A stretch of DNA of 7,192 nt from Gammaproteobacteria bacterium UBA3067 (GCA_002366835.1 DFBZ01000077.1:1-7192); one strand, 5' to 3'; positions 1 to 5,848 are shown, counted from the stretch's first letter. A program made the numbers and translations. Notes: generated by a model not told the origin, from the letters alone.

Positions 1-345
1 CAGGTAGTAGGTACTTTTGGGCCAACAAAATATTGGATAATTTAAGTGCAATATACGAGCACACAAGTTGCTAAGTGCTTGCCTCATTCGATACAGACAT
101 AAATAAATGGACAGCATCGGCCCTCGTGCTTACTGATGTAATCTGTCTGATAAAATGCGGGTAGACTTTATTCGCCTAAAAAAGCGCTTGCTTGCGACAT
201 CCTGTTCGTAAGTTCTAACCCCCCATCATTTAATCAACCGTTGGCGGATTAAAATCCGCAATTATCTGAAATAGTTGGGCTGAGGCATTCTTTATGGTCT
301 AATTTAGCTCCGCCTAGTATCGGCCCTCATTAAGAGAGAAGTCAC
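1..345. other. Non-coding leader upstream of ggt
   Basis: No convincing gene is seen in these 345 bases. A + strand frame is open from the window edge to a TAA at 72-74 and could in principle be the tail of an upstream gene, but 23 codons are too few to judge. The stretch holds a 16-bp palindrome (244-259) and a 10-bp direct repeat, ATCGGCCCTC, at 116-125 and 319-328. No convincing -35/-10 pair stands out; TTGGCG (241-246) with TTATCT (262-267) has a spacer of only 15. The ggt promoter is presumably here, but I cannot fix it. Confidence 0.5.
244..259. repeat. 16-bp palindrome GCGGATT-AA-AATCCGC
   Basis: The two arms are perfect 7-bp reverse complements separated by AA, about 105 bp before the ggt start. 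No T-run follows on either strand, so it is not an intrinsic terminator. The near-symmetric two-turn form would suit an operator for a dimeric regulator, and it sits beside possible weak promoter boxes. A chance palindrome cannot be excluded. Confidence 0.35.
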
Positions 346-351
346 TTGTTC

Positions 352-356
352 AGGAG
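352..356 (+). promoter_or_regulatory. Shine-Dalgarno AGGAG fixing the ggt start
   Basis: AGGAG lies 7 bases before ATG 364. The longer alternative start, TTG at 346, would place this motif inside the coding region and has no comparable site in front of it. The signal therefore decides for ATG 364. Confidence 0.8.
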
Positions 357-363
357 CTCCGTA

Positions 364-2070
364 ATGTTTAAGAATTTGTTTTCTATTGGTCAAAATTTCA
401 AATCCTATACTCTCGTACTTATTATTTGTCTGCCCGCAGTTACATGGGCGCAAACCGTTGCAGAAGGCAAGCAGGGCGCAGTGGCCTCTCGTTCCATGCT
501 CGCCTCACAAGTCGGTTTGGACATTATGAAAAACGGAGGGAGTGCAGTGGATGCAGCGGTGGCGGTCGGTTTTGCCTTAGCGGTAACATATCCCTCTGCT
601 GGGAATCTGGGAGGCGGCGGTTTTATGATGCTGCACACTGAGTCTGGTGAGGTGCTGGCCTTAGATTTTCGTGAAACCGCTCCAGGGCTTGCAAGCAAAA
701 ACATGTTTTTGGATGATGCTGGCTCGGTGGTAAAAGGTCTCTCGATAGAAACCCACTTGGCAGCGGGTGTTCCCGGAAGCGTTGCTGGTTTACTCGACGC
801 GCTTGAGAAACACGGCACCCTCAGCAGGCAGCAGGTGCTAGCGCCTGCCATAAAGCTGGCAGAAGAGGGCTTTCCTTTGCCTAGCGATATAGCTGAACAG
901 TTCTCAAAGCATCAAAAAGAATTTCAAAAACACCCCGCATCTGCTCGCAGCTTTATGAACCAAAATAAAACCTATCAGGCCGGTGAAATATGGAAACAAG
1001 CCGACCTTGCAAACACGCTCAAATTAATAGCCCAGCATGGCCGAGATGGATTCTACAAAGGCAAGGTGGCCGAGTTAATTGTTGCGGAGATGGGGCGTGG
1101 TAATGGCCGGATATCGCATAAGGATTTATCAGGTTATGAGCCCGTATGGCGTGAGCCTATTCGCGGCACTTATCGCTCTTTTGATATATGGGGGATGCCC
1201 CCTCCTTCATCGGGCGGAATTTTGGTGCAACAAATGCTTAACATGTTGGAGCCTTACACCTTGGATAAATCTCGCCGAAACAGGGAGGAAACAATCCATT
1301 TAATGGTCGAGGCTGAGCGACGTGCTTACGCGGACAGAGCTGAATATCTGGGTGACCCAGATCACTACCCAGTCCCTGTAAAAAAATTACAAGATAAAGC
1401 CTATGCAAAACAGCGTTTTTCAGATTTTAATGCTCAATATGCCTCCGATAGCGAAGCAATCGGCCCAGGAAAGTGGCCAGAGGAGAGTCGTGAAACAACC
1501 CACTACTCAGTCATGGATGCGAAGGGTAACGCTGTTTCTGTTACAACAACGCTGAATACTGCTTATGGAAATAAGATTGTGGTAGCTGGTGCTGGTTTTC
1601 TATTAAATAATGAAATGGATGACTTTTCTATTAAACCAGGGGTTGCAAATACTTATGGTTTGCTTGGAAATGAAGCGAATGCTATTGCGCCAAATAAACG
1701 GATGCTTAGCTCCATGTCTCCTACCATTGTGACACTGGACGATAAGCCTTTATTAGTTACCGGCTCGCCGGGTGGTTCCACTATCATAACCACAACCTTG
1801 CAAGTATTAGTGAATGTTCTTGATCACCAAATGACGTTGGCAAGCGCTGTGAAAAGCCCGCGCTTTCATCATCAATGGAAACCAAATAAGATTTTTTATG
1901 AGCCAGGTGCGCTGAATGAGACGGAGATATCTGCCTTAAAGAATAAAAAGCATGTAGGAATTGTTCCCAGTCCGTGGAAAATTGGTGATGCAAATTCAGT
2001 GATAAGGCGAAATAGGGGCTTTATTTCGGTTAGCGATCCGAGAAATATGGGCGGTGCGCTTGCTTATTAG
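364..2070 (+). CDS. ggt: Gamma-glutamyltransferase (glutathione hydrolase), periplasmic, autoprocessed
   Basis: This enzyme cleaves the gamma-glutamyl bond of glutathione and related compounds and transfers the glutamyl group to water, amino acids or peptides. The protein is 568 aa from ATG 364, close to the E. coli enzyme's size. Residues 1-29 look like a signal peptide: lysines at 3 and 13, a hydrophobic run from 15 to 26, probable cleavage after Ala29. Family landmarks are all present: GNLGGGGF from residue 80, the glutamate-binding Arg103 in FRETAP, PPPSSGG near 279, NNEMDDFS with Asp419/420, LSSMSP from 448 and GSPGGS from 467. The proenzyme cuts itself before the first Thr of TTHYSV, Thr378 (1495-1497), which becomes the N-terminal nucleophile of a small subunit of about 191 aa. 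The C-terminal SDPR motif is intact. No frameshift or missing catalytic residue is visible. Location in the periplasm follows from the signal peptide and family knowledge. Confidence 0.96.
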   Translation: MFKNLFSIGQNFKSYTLVLIICLPAVTWAQTVAEGKQGAVASRSMLASQVGLDIMKNGGSAVDAAVAVGFALAVTYPSAGNLGGGGFMMLHTESGEVLALDFRETAPGLASKNMFLDDAGSVVKGLSIETHLAAGVPGSVAGLLDALEKHGTLSRQQVLAPAIKLAEEGFPLPSDIAEQFSKHQKEFQKHPASARSFMNQNKTYQAGEIWKQADLANTLKLIAQHGRDGFYKGKVAELIVAEMGRGNGRISHKDLSGYEPVWREPIRGTYRSFDIWGMPPPSSGGILVQQMLNMLEPYTLDKSRRNREETIHLMVEAERRAYADRAEYLGDPDHYPVPVKKLQDKAYAKQRFSDFNAQYASDSEAIGPGKWPEESRETTHYSVMDAKGNAVSVTTTLNTAYGNKIVVAGAGFLLNNEMDDFSIKPGVANTYGLLGNEANAIAPNKRMLSSMSPTIVTLDDKPLLVTGSPGGSTIITTTLQVLVNVLDHQMTLASAVKSPRFHHQWKPNKIFYEPGALNETEISALKNKKHVGIVPSPWKIGDANSVIRRNRGFISVSDPRNMGGALAY

Positions 2071-2134
2071 TTCAGCGCTTAATAGAGATATCCTTTAAAG
2101 CCGAGGCGCAGAAATCCTTGGCCATCCCCACAGT

Positions 2135-2140
2135 AAAAGG
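2135..2140 (+). promoter_or_regulatory. Shine-Dalgarno AAAAGG fixing the thioesterase start
   Basis: AAAAGG lies 7 bases before ATG 2148. An in-frame TTG at 2118 would add ten residues that do not look like the usual N-terminus of the family, so ATG 2148 is preferred. Confidence 0.6.
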
Positions 2141-2147
2141 CATTATT

Positions 2148-2546
2148 ATGACCTCATCCTTTCAGGCAAGTATTCAACTCAAAGTACGCGATTACGAGTG
2201 TGATATGCAGGGAATCGTTAACAATGCGGTGTATCAAAACTACCTTGAGCATGCGCGTCATGAGTATCTCTTGGAGCGCGGCCTTGATTTTGCCGAAATA
2301 ACACGCGCTGGAGTACACCTTGTGGTGATTCGCGCCGAAATTGATTATAAAAAATCGCTTAAATCGGGTGATCAATTTAAGGTTATTTCTTGCTTGGAAA
2401 GGGTCTCCAGGCTGAAGTTCATGTTTCGCCAAAAAATTGTTTCCCTGGATGGGGATCAAACTCACATCGGCGCATGTGTTTTTTGTGCCTCCCTTAATGA
2501 TAAGGGCCGCCCCGCCAGTTTTGCAGCAATAGAAGCTCTGCTCTGA
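2148..2546 (+). CDS. Hotdog-fold acyl-CoA thioesterase, YbgC/4-hydroxybenzoyl-CoA thioesterase type
   Basis: The product is 132 aa, the usual size for single hotdog-domain thioesterases. It should hydrolyse acyl-CoA thioesters in the cytoplasm as a multimer. The signature is at the N-terminus: a beta strand (QLKVRDYECD), then the catalytic Asp19 in a D-x-x-G-I-V-N-N-x-x-Y pattern, followed by the long central helix (YLEHARHEYLLERG). The next segments, HLVVIRAEIDYKKSLKSGD and a strand around FMFRQKIV, match the order of strands in 4HBT proteins. The natural acyl group cannot be read from the sequence; candidates are short-chain or aromatic CoA esters. It follows ggt by 77 bp on the same strand with no clear terminator between them, so cotranscription is possible, though there is no obvious metabolic link. 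I leave the symbol empty because ybgC, fadM and other paralogues cannot be separated by eye. Confidence 0.85.
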   Translation: MTSSFQASIQLKVRDYECDMQGIVNNAVYQNYLEHARHEYLLERGLDFAEITRAGVHLVVIRAEIDYKKSLKSGDQFKVISCLERVSRLKFMFRQKIVSLDGDQTHIGACVFCASLNDKGRPASFAAIEALL

Positions 2547-2797
2547 AAATGTTATTCAGGCTGTGGTTTTCATTCCGTGTTTTCTACAGGTTTGTTGCTC
2601 ATTAACCGCCATCTTTCCGCAAGCCATTTATTCCTCGCTAGTTGCCAGGTTCAAAGCATAATATTGTTTTTTGCCCAGTTGATACTCTTTTAGCAAGGGG
2701 TAATTGGCGGGTTCTGTTTTTTTATCCCTTCTATTGTCGTGCGCTGAAATGCACAGCTTTAATAATGGAAAAATCCAATATCAGAAATTTCTTTGGC

Positions 2798-2945
2798 TTT
2801 AGGGCATCTCTAAAAATTGCCTTTTTACCCGATAGCGGCGTCAGCTCCGTACTCAACTGCTCATGTAGCCCTTTTACACTGTGGGTTTCCGTGCGGTGCT
2901 TCCTTGCTCTCGAATAAAAATTCTAATTTTTAGAGACGCCCTTTA
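2798..2945. repeat. TTTA direct repeats bounding the element (2798-2801 and 2942-2945)
   Basis: TTTA occurs immediately outside both terminal inverted repeats. Because the left copy ends in A and the right begins with T, the exact boundary is ambiguous by a base: a 5-bp AGGGC/GCCCT end with a shorter duplication is also possible. Four matching bases are weak alone but support transposition together with the inverted repeats. Confidence 0.5.
2802..2941. mobile_element. MITE-like non-autonomous element, 140 bp
   Basis: The ends are 17-bp terminal inverted repeats, GGGCATCTCTAAAAATT at 2802-2818 and AATTTTTAGAGACGCCC at 2925-2941, matching at 16 of 17 positions. They are flanked by identical TTTA at 2798-2801 and 2942-2945, which fits a 3-4 bp target duplication. 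The interior has no transposase. It is more GC-rich than the surrounding spacer and stays open in one minus-strand frame from 2922 to 2734, past the left end. A further TAAAAATT at 2915-2922 forms an 8-2-8 palindrome with the right end (2915-2932). Small TIR elements with short AT target duplications are typically mobilised in trans by a related IS transposase; the IS5-like superfamily is my guess from size and target, not a match. Confidence 0.7.
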
Positions 2946-3029
2946 TAAAATCCCTCGTTATTGATGAAATATCTAAAAAATATTTGCTTACACTAACGAT
3001 AAATAAGGTAGGAAAGAGGAAAAGCCTAT

Positions 3030-3116
3030 GTGAAAATCATTATTCAAGTGAATTTTGCACAAAAAACTGGACTTTATTTTAAAAAATATTACTATTGCGC
3101 TCGAAATAAGCTGTAA
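3030..3116 (+). CDS. Possible 28-aa small protein or leader peptide (speculative)
   Basis: A purine-rich, ribosome-binding-like stretch, AGGAAAGAGGA at 3010-3020, precedes ATG 3028, which is followed at once by TGA (ATGTGA). One base pair of frame away, GTG 3030 opens a 28-codon frame ending TAA 3114-3116. The predicted peptide begins MKIIIQVNF, is basic and aromatic (YYYC near the end), and has no recognised family. It sits 88 bp before the AT-hook gene, where a leader peptide would be plausible. The only positive evidence is the strong purine tract at suitable spacing (9 bases to GTG); AT-rich DNA often produces such frames by chance. Confidence 0.14.
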   Translation: MKIIIQVNFAQKTGLYFKKYYYCARNKL

Positions 3117-3204
3117 TCGTTTAATGTTGTGCTAATTTTTAATAGTGATACAGCGTTGTTGTACCTAATTTATTAATTTTCGATGATGGAAAAGAGGCAT
3201 TCGT

Positions 3205-4089
3205 ATGAAGAAACCAACTAAGCCAGCAACAAAACCTGCCGCTAAGCGTGGTCGTAAACCAGCAGCAAAACCGGCAGCATCTTCTGCCCTTGATAAAGCG
3301 ACGTTGGCTGTTAATGGTGTTGTTGCCGATCTCGCCGCGTTAAAGAAGAGTAGTGGTGCAGCAAAAAAGGCAGCAGATGCAGCAAAAGCGAAAGCGGCTA
3401 AATCATCCAGTAAGATGGATGCGCGTTCTGCAACAAAAGCAGCTAACGAGGTAAGCAAGCTTACCGCTAAAGCTAAAACTCTTCGCGGTAAACTGGCTGA
3501 GCTGAAAGCCAAGCAAGCGCGTATTAAAGCTGAAGAAGGTTTGGCGAAGGTAAAAACCGGTGCTATCGAAACAATAGCGAAATACAAAGCTGCTCTTGAA
3601 GCGAAAGCAGCTGCAGACCTTGCCAAGAAAGTTGCTGCCTTTGAGAAAAAGACGTCAGCAGCACGTGCTAAGGTGGATAGTGCCAAGCTGAAGAAGCGTG
3701 AAAAGTCAGAAGGCTTAAAGGTGAAAGCGGCCGAGCGAAAAGCGGCAGCACAGCTCAAAAAGCTAGATGCTCCTGCTAAGCCAGCAGCAAAAAAAAACCC
3801 TGGCCGGCCTGCTAAAGCAGCCGTAGCGAAAAAACCTGTAGCGGCTAAAGCGGCGACGGGTCGCGGACGTGGACGCCCACCTAAAGCGGCTACGCCTGGA
3901 GCAGCAGCTGTTAAACCAGCCGCTTCTAGAGGTCGTGGACGCCCACCTAAGGCGGCAGTGTCAGACGTAGCAGCGCCTCAAGCGGCTAGCCGTGGACGTG
4001 GACGTCCGCCCAAAGCAGCTGCTTCGGCAGTAGCTGTGGCGAAACCAGCCGCATCAAGAGGTCGCGGTCGTCCACCTAAAAAAGCTTAA
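3205..4089 (+). CDS. AlgP/histone H1-like basic protein with AT-hook array
   Basis: The 294-aa product is dominated by Lys, Ala, Pro, Arg and Gly and should bind DNA in the cytoplasm as a nucleoid-associated or regulatory protein. Three parts are visible. Residues 1-26 are a KPAT/KPAAK tail with a hook-like RGRKPA at 15-20. Residues 27-187 are Lys/Ala/Glu-rich and lack Pro, as expected for a long helix or coiled coil. Residues 188-294 are a Pro-rich tail with a degenerate NPGRPAK (198-204) and four near-identical GRGRPPK AT-hooks at about 219-227, 241-249, 262-270 and 284-292. AT-hooks insert into the minor groove of AT-rich DNA. Pseudomonas AlgP (AlgR3) has a comparable helical-plus-KPAA layout but no such hooks, so this is similarity of type rather than a firm orthologue; histone-H1-like Hc1/BpH1 proteins are another comparison. 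Start ATG 3205 has AAAGAGG 7 bases upstream. The gene stands alone and ends at a strong terminator. Confidence 0.85.
   Translation: MKKPTKPATKPAAKRGRKPAAKPAASSALDKATLAVNGVVADLAALKKSSGAAKKAADAAKAKAAKSSSKMDARSATKAANEVSKLTAKAKTLRGKLAELKAKQARIKAEEGLAKVKTGAIETIAKYKAALEAKAAADLAKKVAAFEKKTSAARAKVDSAKLKKREKSEGLKVKAAERKAAAQLKKLDAPAKPAAKKNPGRPAKAAVAKKPVAAKAATGRGRGRPPKAATPGAAAVKPAASRGRGRPPKAAVSDVAAPQAASRGRGRPPKAAASAVAVAKPAASRGRGRPPKKA
3859..4086 (+). repeat. Tandem coding repeat encoding four AT-hooks, period 63-66 bp
   Basis: Four units begin near 3859, 3925, 3988 and 4054, each encoding (G/S)RGRGRPPK followed by an Ala/Val/Pro linker. Spacing is 22, 21 and 22 residues. Hook codons are similar but not identical between units (cgtggacgcccacct, cgtggacgtccgccc, cgcggtcgtccacct), so the array is old enough to have accumulated synonymous changes, or is kept by selection on the protein. 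Such arrays can vary in copy number between strains. Confidence 0.75.
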
Positions 4090-4123
4090 TTTTCCTCCGA
4101 AGTAATACGGGGTGATTCTGCTG

Positions 4124-4157
4124 AAATAAAAAAGCGCCGTATGGCGCTTTTTTATTT
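4124..4157. terminator. Bidirectional intrinsic terminator between AT-hook gene and mobA
   Basis: A perfect 15-bp stem, AAATAAAAAAGCGCC at 4124-4138 and GGCGCTTTTTTATTT at 4143-4157, closes a 4-base loop GTAT. The GC core GGCGC is flanked by six A on one side and six T on the other, so the RNA from either strand ends in a GC hairpin followed by a U run. It lies 34 bp after the AT-hook stop and 58 bp after the mobA stop, right for serving both convergent genes. Confidence 0.92.
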
Positions 4158-4215
4158 CTATCGTCTGCGGAATCTCGAATTAAGGCATTTTTATCCGCTG
4201 TTGCATCAATTTGTT

Positions 4216-4848
4216 TTATGCGGGTGGTCTTTTTGCCCCCTTGGCGAAGTTTTGTAGCTCCCTATCTGTATTAAGGTTTATAAACGCCTCCTTCTCCTTA
4301 CTAAAGTTAACCTCAGTAACTAAGTTCCTTTTAAGCCAACGTCTCATGGATCTTCCTCCCTCAAGGTAATAGCTGCGAAGTGCATCTTTCAGTTCTGTTT
4401 TTATTAGCAGAAACAAAGGCTGTGCTCTTGTTCCGTCAAAGGGAATAGCTGCGTCTGTATTGTTTTGGATTAAAGCTTTCATTAAGCGTTGGCCAAGGTC
4501 GCAGGGTAGAACAGGGCAGTCACATGGTACGATTAGCGTATATTTAGTATTTATCTCCTCCATTCCTGCAAGTACACCTGCTAATGGCCCATTAAATTCA
4601 GCTTTTCCGTCGAGAGCGTGCCGGTCATCAGTGATAAGGGGGTAGCCGTAAAGCTGATACGATTCGATATTTCTGTTGCAGCTAATTCGGATCTGCTTGA
4701 CTTGTGGTTCAAGTCGCTCAATGACGTGCTCAATCAGGCGGTTTTCGTTGAGAAAAAGCAGCCCCTTGTCTTCCCCACCCATTCTCGATGCTTGCCCTCC
4801 AGCGAGAATAAGGCCGGTTATAGACTGTGTATTGTCAGTAATATGCAT
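4216..4848 (-). CDS. mobA: Molybdenum cofactor guanylyltransferase MobA
   Basis: MobA attaches GMP from GTP to molybdenum-molybdopterin, giving the bis-MGD cofactor used by DMSO-reductase-family enzymes such as nitrate reductases and formate dehydrogenases; it acts in the cytoplasm. The 210-aa product, slightly longer than the 194-aa E. coli protein, has the nucleotidyltransferase signature LAGGQASRMGGEDKGL at residues 15-30, which binds GTP phosphates. The GPLAG motif is at 87-91 and the metal-binding PCDCP with Asp110 at 108-112. The C-terminal NLNTDREL near 192-199 corresponds to the NINTPEDL motif of the family. The ATG at 4848 is supported by GGAAGG on the minus strand (4860-4855), 6 bases ahead. 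It is convergent with the AT-hook gene and divergent from tsaB, and no mobB or other moa/moe gene is in view. Confidence 0.93.
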   Translation of the reverse strand: MHITDNTQSITGLILAGGQASRMGGEDKGLLFLNENRLIEHVIERLEPQVKQIRISCNRNIESYQLYGYPLITDDRHALDGKAEFNGPLAGVLAGMEEINTKYTLIVPCDCPVLPCDLGQRLMKALIQNNTDAAIPFDGTRAQPLFLLIKTELKDALRSYYLEGGRSMRRWLKRNLVTEVNFSKEKEAFINLNTDRELQNFAKGAKRPPA

Positions 4849-5001
4849 GTTTAGCCTTCCATTGAATGATCCCGTGTTTAGGGGTTCTATGGGGTTTTAG
4901 TGTTGTAAAAATGTGGTAGTTAGTAGTGCGGATTAAACCTTATGTGGCCTCTTTTTTTCATCCAGGGGTATAACAGAGGGCAGTGGGATGATTTTAGTAA
5001 G

Positions 5002-5044
5002 CTCGGCATATTAAATTAATGTTGGCTGCGTTAATATTGCCGAG
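5002..5044. promoter_or_regulatory. Imperfect palindrome overlapping the tsaB promoter
   Basis: CTCGGCATATTAA (5002-5014) and TTAATATTGCCGAG (5031-5044) are reverse complements over 13 positions with one extra A/T in the right arm, around a 16-base loop. No T-run follows on either strand, so it is not an ordinary terminator. The right arm covers the putative -35 box of tsaB (5037-5042), which suggests an operator or DNA hairpin acting on the tsaB promoter or on both divergent genes. A decayed mobile-element end is another possibility. Confidence 0.5.
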
Positions 5045-5065
5045 TTCGAAAACCATCATTTATCT
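5037..5065 (+). promoter_or_regulatory. Candidate sigma-70 promoter for tsaB-uppP
   Basis: TTGCCG (5037-5042) and TTATCT (5060-5065) are separated by 17 bases. Transcription would start around 5071-5073, leaving only about 14 untranslated bases before ATG 5086. This would fit the absence of a Shine-Dalgarno sequence there. The boxes match consensus only moderately, and TATAAA at 5069-5074 is an alternative -10. Confidence 0.4.
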
Positions 5066-5085
5066 TCTATAAACGCAATTATTTT

Positions 5086-5790
5086 ATGCCAAATATACTT
5101 GCAATTGAGTGCGCATCGGATTCCTGTTCAGTCGCTTTGTTGCATCACTCAAAACTGTTTGAAAAAATATCGGACTCTGCCAAAAAGCACAATGAGCTTA
5201 TATTGCCGATGGTGCAAAACCTTCTTTCCGAAGCGCAGCTTACAATACAGGACATCGATATTTATGCATTTGGATGCGGGCCCGGTTCTTTCACCGGTAT
5301 TCGTATCGCCGCTTCGGTTGTACAGGGTTTAGCCTTTGCAAACAATAAGCCGGTAATTCCTGTTTCCTCCCTCGCGGGTTTGGCTCAGTCGGCTTATTTG
5401 ACGATGGCTTGCCGCGAAGTAGTGACGGCTGTTGATGCGCGAATGGGTGAAATATATTGGGCGCACTATAGGCTTGGGGTTAAGCAAACTATGGAGTTGG
5501 TTGGAGCTGAGCTGCTTTGTAATCCATCTTCCATTCCTCAAATTTTTGAGTCAGACCTTGGCTTGGCTGGTTCAGTGTTTGCGGTAGGAAATGGTTGTCT
5601 CTATCAGAATGAAATTTCTGCAGCAAACCCATTTATTTCGAATTGGTCGCCTGATGTTGTAGCAAGCGCGAAGGAAATAGCTCAGCTGGCTTTAGTTTGC
5701 TATGAGAATGGAGAGCTATGTTCTGCCGATGAAGCTATTCCTGTGTATCTCAGGGAAAAAGTTAATTGGCAAAAACTGCCCGGACGATAA
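5086..5790 (+). CDS. tsaB: tRNA N6-threonylcarbamoyladenosine (t6A37) synthesis protein TsaB
   Basis: TsaB (YeaZ) is the non-catalytic ASKHA-fold partner that dimerises with TsaD and, with TsaE, transfers threonylcarbamoyl from TsaC-made threonylcarbamoyl-AMP to A37 of ANN-decoding tRNAs. The 234-aa length matches the roughly 231-aa E. coli protein. The N-terminus MPNILAIECASDSCSVAL is the first ATPase-fold strand pair. GCGPGSFTGIRIA at residues 63-75 is the family hallmark, and VDARMGEIYWA, about residue 119 onward, is the second conserved block. The C-terminal third is variable, as usual. The start at ATG 5086 is fixed by the conserved N-terminus, yet the bases before it (CAATTATTTT) contain no Shine-Dalgarno motif, pointing to a short-leader or weakly initiated message. 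It is followed after 58 bp by uppP on the same strand. The gene is normally essential in bacteria. Confidence 0.95.
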   Translation: MPNILAIECASDSCSVALLHHSKLFEKISDSAKKHNELILPMVQNLLSEAQLTIQDIDIYAFGCGPGSFTGIRIAASVVQGLAFANNKPVIPVSSLAGLAQSAYLTMACREVVTAVDARMGEIYWAHYRLGVKQTMELVGAELLCNPSSIPQIFESDLGLAGSVFAVGNGCLYQNEISAANPFISNWSPDVVASAKEIAQLALVCYENGELCSADEAIPVYLREKVNWQKLPGR

Positions 5791-5796
5791 TATCAT

Positions 5797-5822
5797 CTAA
5801 AATAGAGCTTGCTCGTATTTAG
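5797..5822. repeat. Weak hairpin between tsaB and uppP
   Basis: The arms CTAAAATAGAGC and GCTCGTATTTAG pair at both ends (GAGC/GCTC inside, CTAAA/TTTAG outside) with three mismatched positions in the middle and a TT loop. No U-run follows closely. It could attenuate or process the tsaB-uppP message, but its stability is modest and it is not a convincing terminator. Confidence 0.25.
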
Positions 5823-5848
5823 CCCCACCCATTTATCAGAGAATTTTT

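Larger units (their letters stand above)
2547..3204. other. 658-bp AT-rich spacer with a MITE-like insertion
   Basis: No gene with a credible start and family is seen here. A 91-codon frame at 2642-2917 (+) starts with TTG, runs into the repeat element and resembles nothing known. The middle holds the 140-bp inverted-repeat element at 2802-2941. After it, 2942-3204 is strongly AT-rich with several homopolymer A and T runs and is the probable promoter region of the AT-hook gene; I could not choose one -35/-10 pair (TTGCAC 3055-3060 with TTTAAA 3078-3083, 17-bp spacer, is one weak option). AAAGAGG at 3191-3197 is the ribosome binding site of the gene at 3205. No convincing terminator is visible just after the thioesterase stop. 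Confidence 0.55.

Noticed and set aside
116..328. 10-bp direct repeat ATCGGCCCTC at 116-125 and 319-328 as recombination or insertion marks
   Set aside because: The matching stretch is short, the DNA between has no mobile-element features, and no terminal inverted repeats accompany it.
346..363. TTG at 346 as the ggt start
   Set aside because: The AGGAG at 352-356 is correctly placed for ATG 364, and the signal peptide is complete from there.
405..851. 148-codon minus-strand frame inside ggt
   Set aside because: The plus strand encodes conserved gamma-glutamyltransferase motifs throughout; the antisense frame has no family features.
2118..2147. TTG at 2118 as the thioesterase start
   Set aside because: ATG 2148 has AAAAGG 7 bases ahead and gives the usual family length.
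2359..2383. Inverted repeat CTTAAAT...ATTTAAG as a regulatory site
   Set aside because: It lies inside the thioesterase coding region, is AT-rich and is likely to be chance.
2642..2917. 91-codon + strand frame in the spacer
   Set aside because: It starts with TTG, has no ribosome binding site, crosses into the inverted-repeat element and has no recognisable protein features.
3165..3758. 197-codon minus-strand frame opposite the AT-hook gene
   Set aside because: Its Ala/Ser/Phe-rich composition is the mirror of Lys/Ala codons on the other strand; it is a compositional shadow.
5797..5822. Hairpin after tsaB as a terminator separating it from uppP
   Set aside because: Three central mismatches, a short GC part and no adjacent T-run make termination unlikely; kept only as a weak structure.
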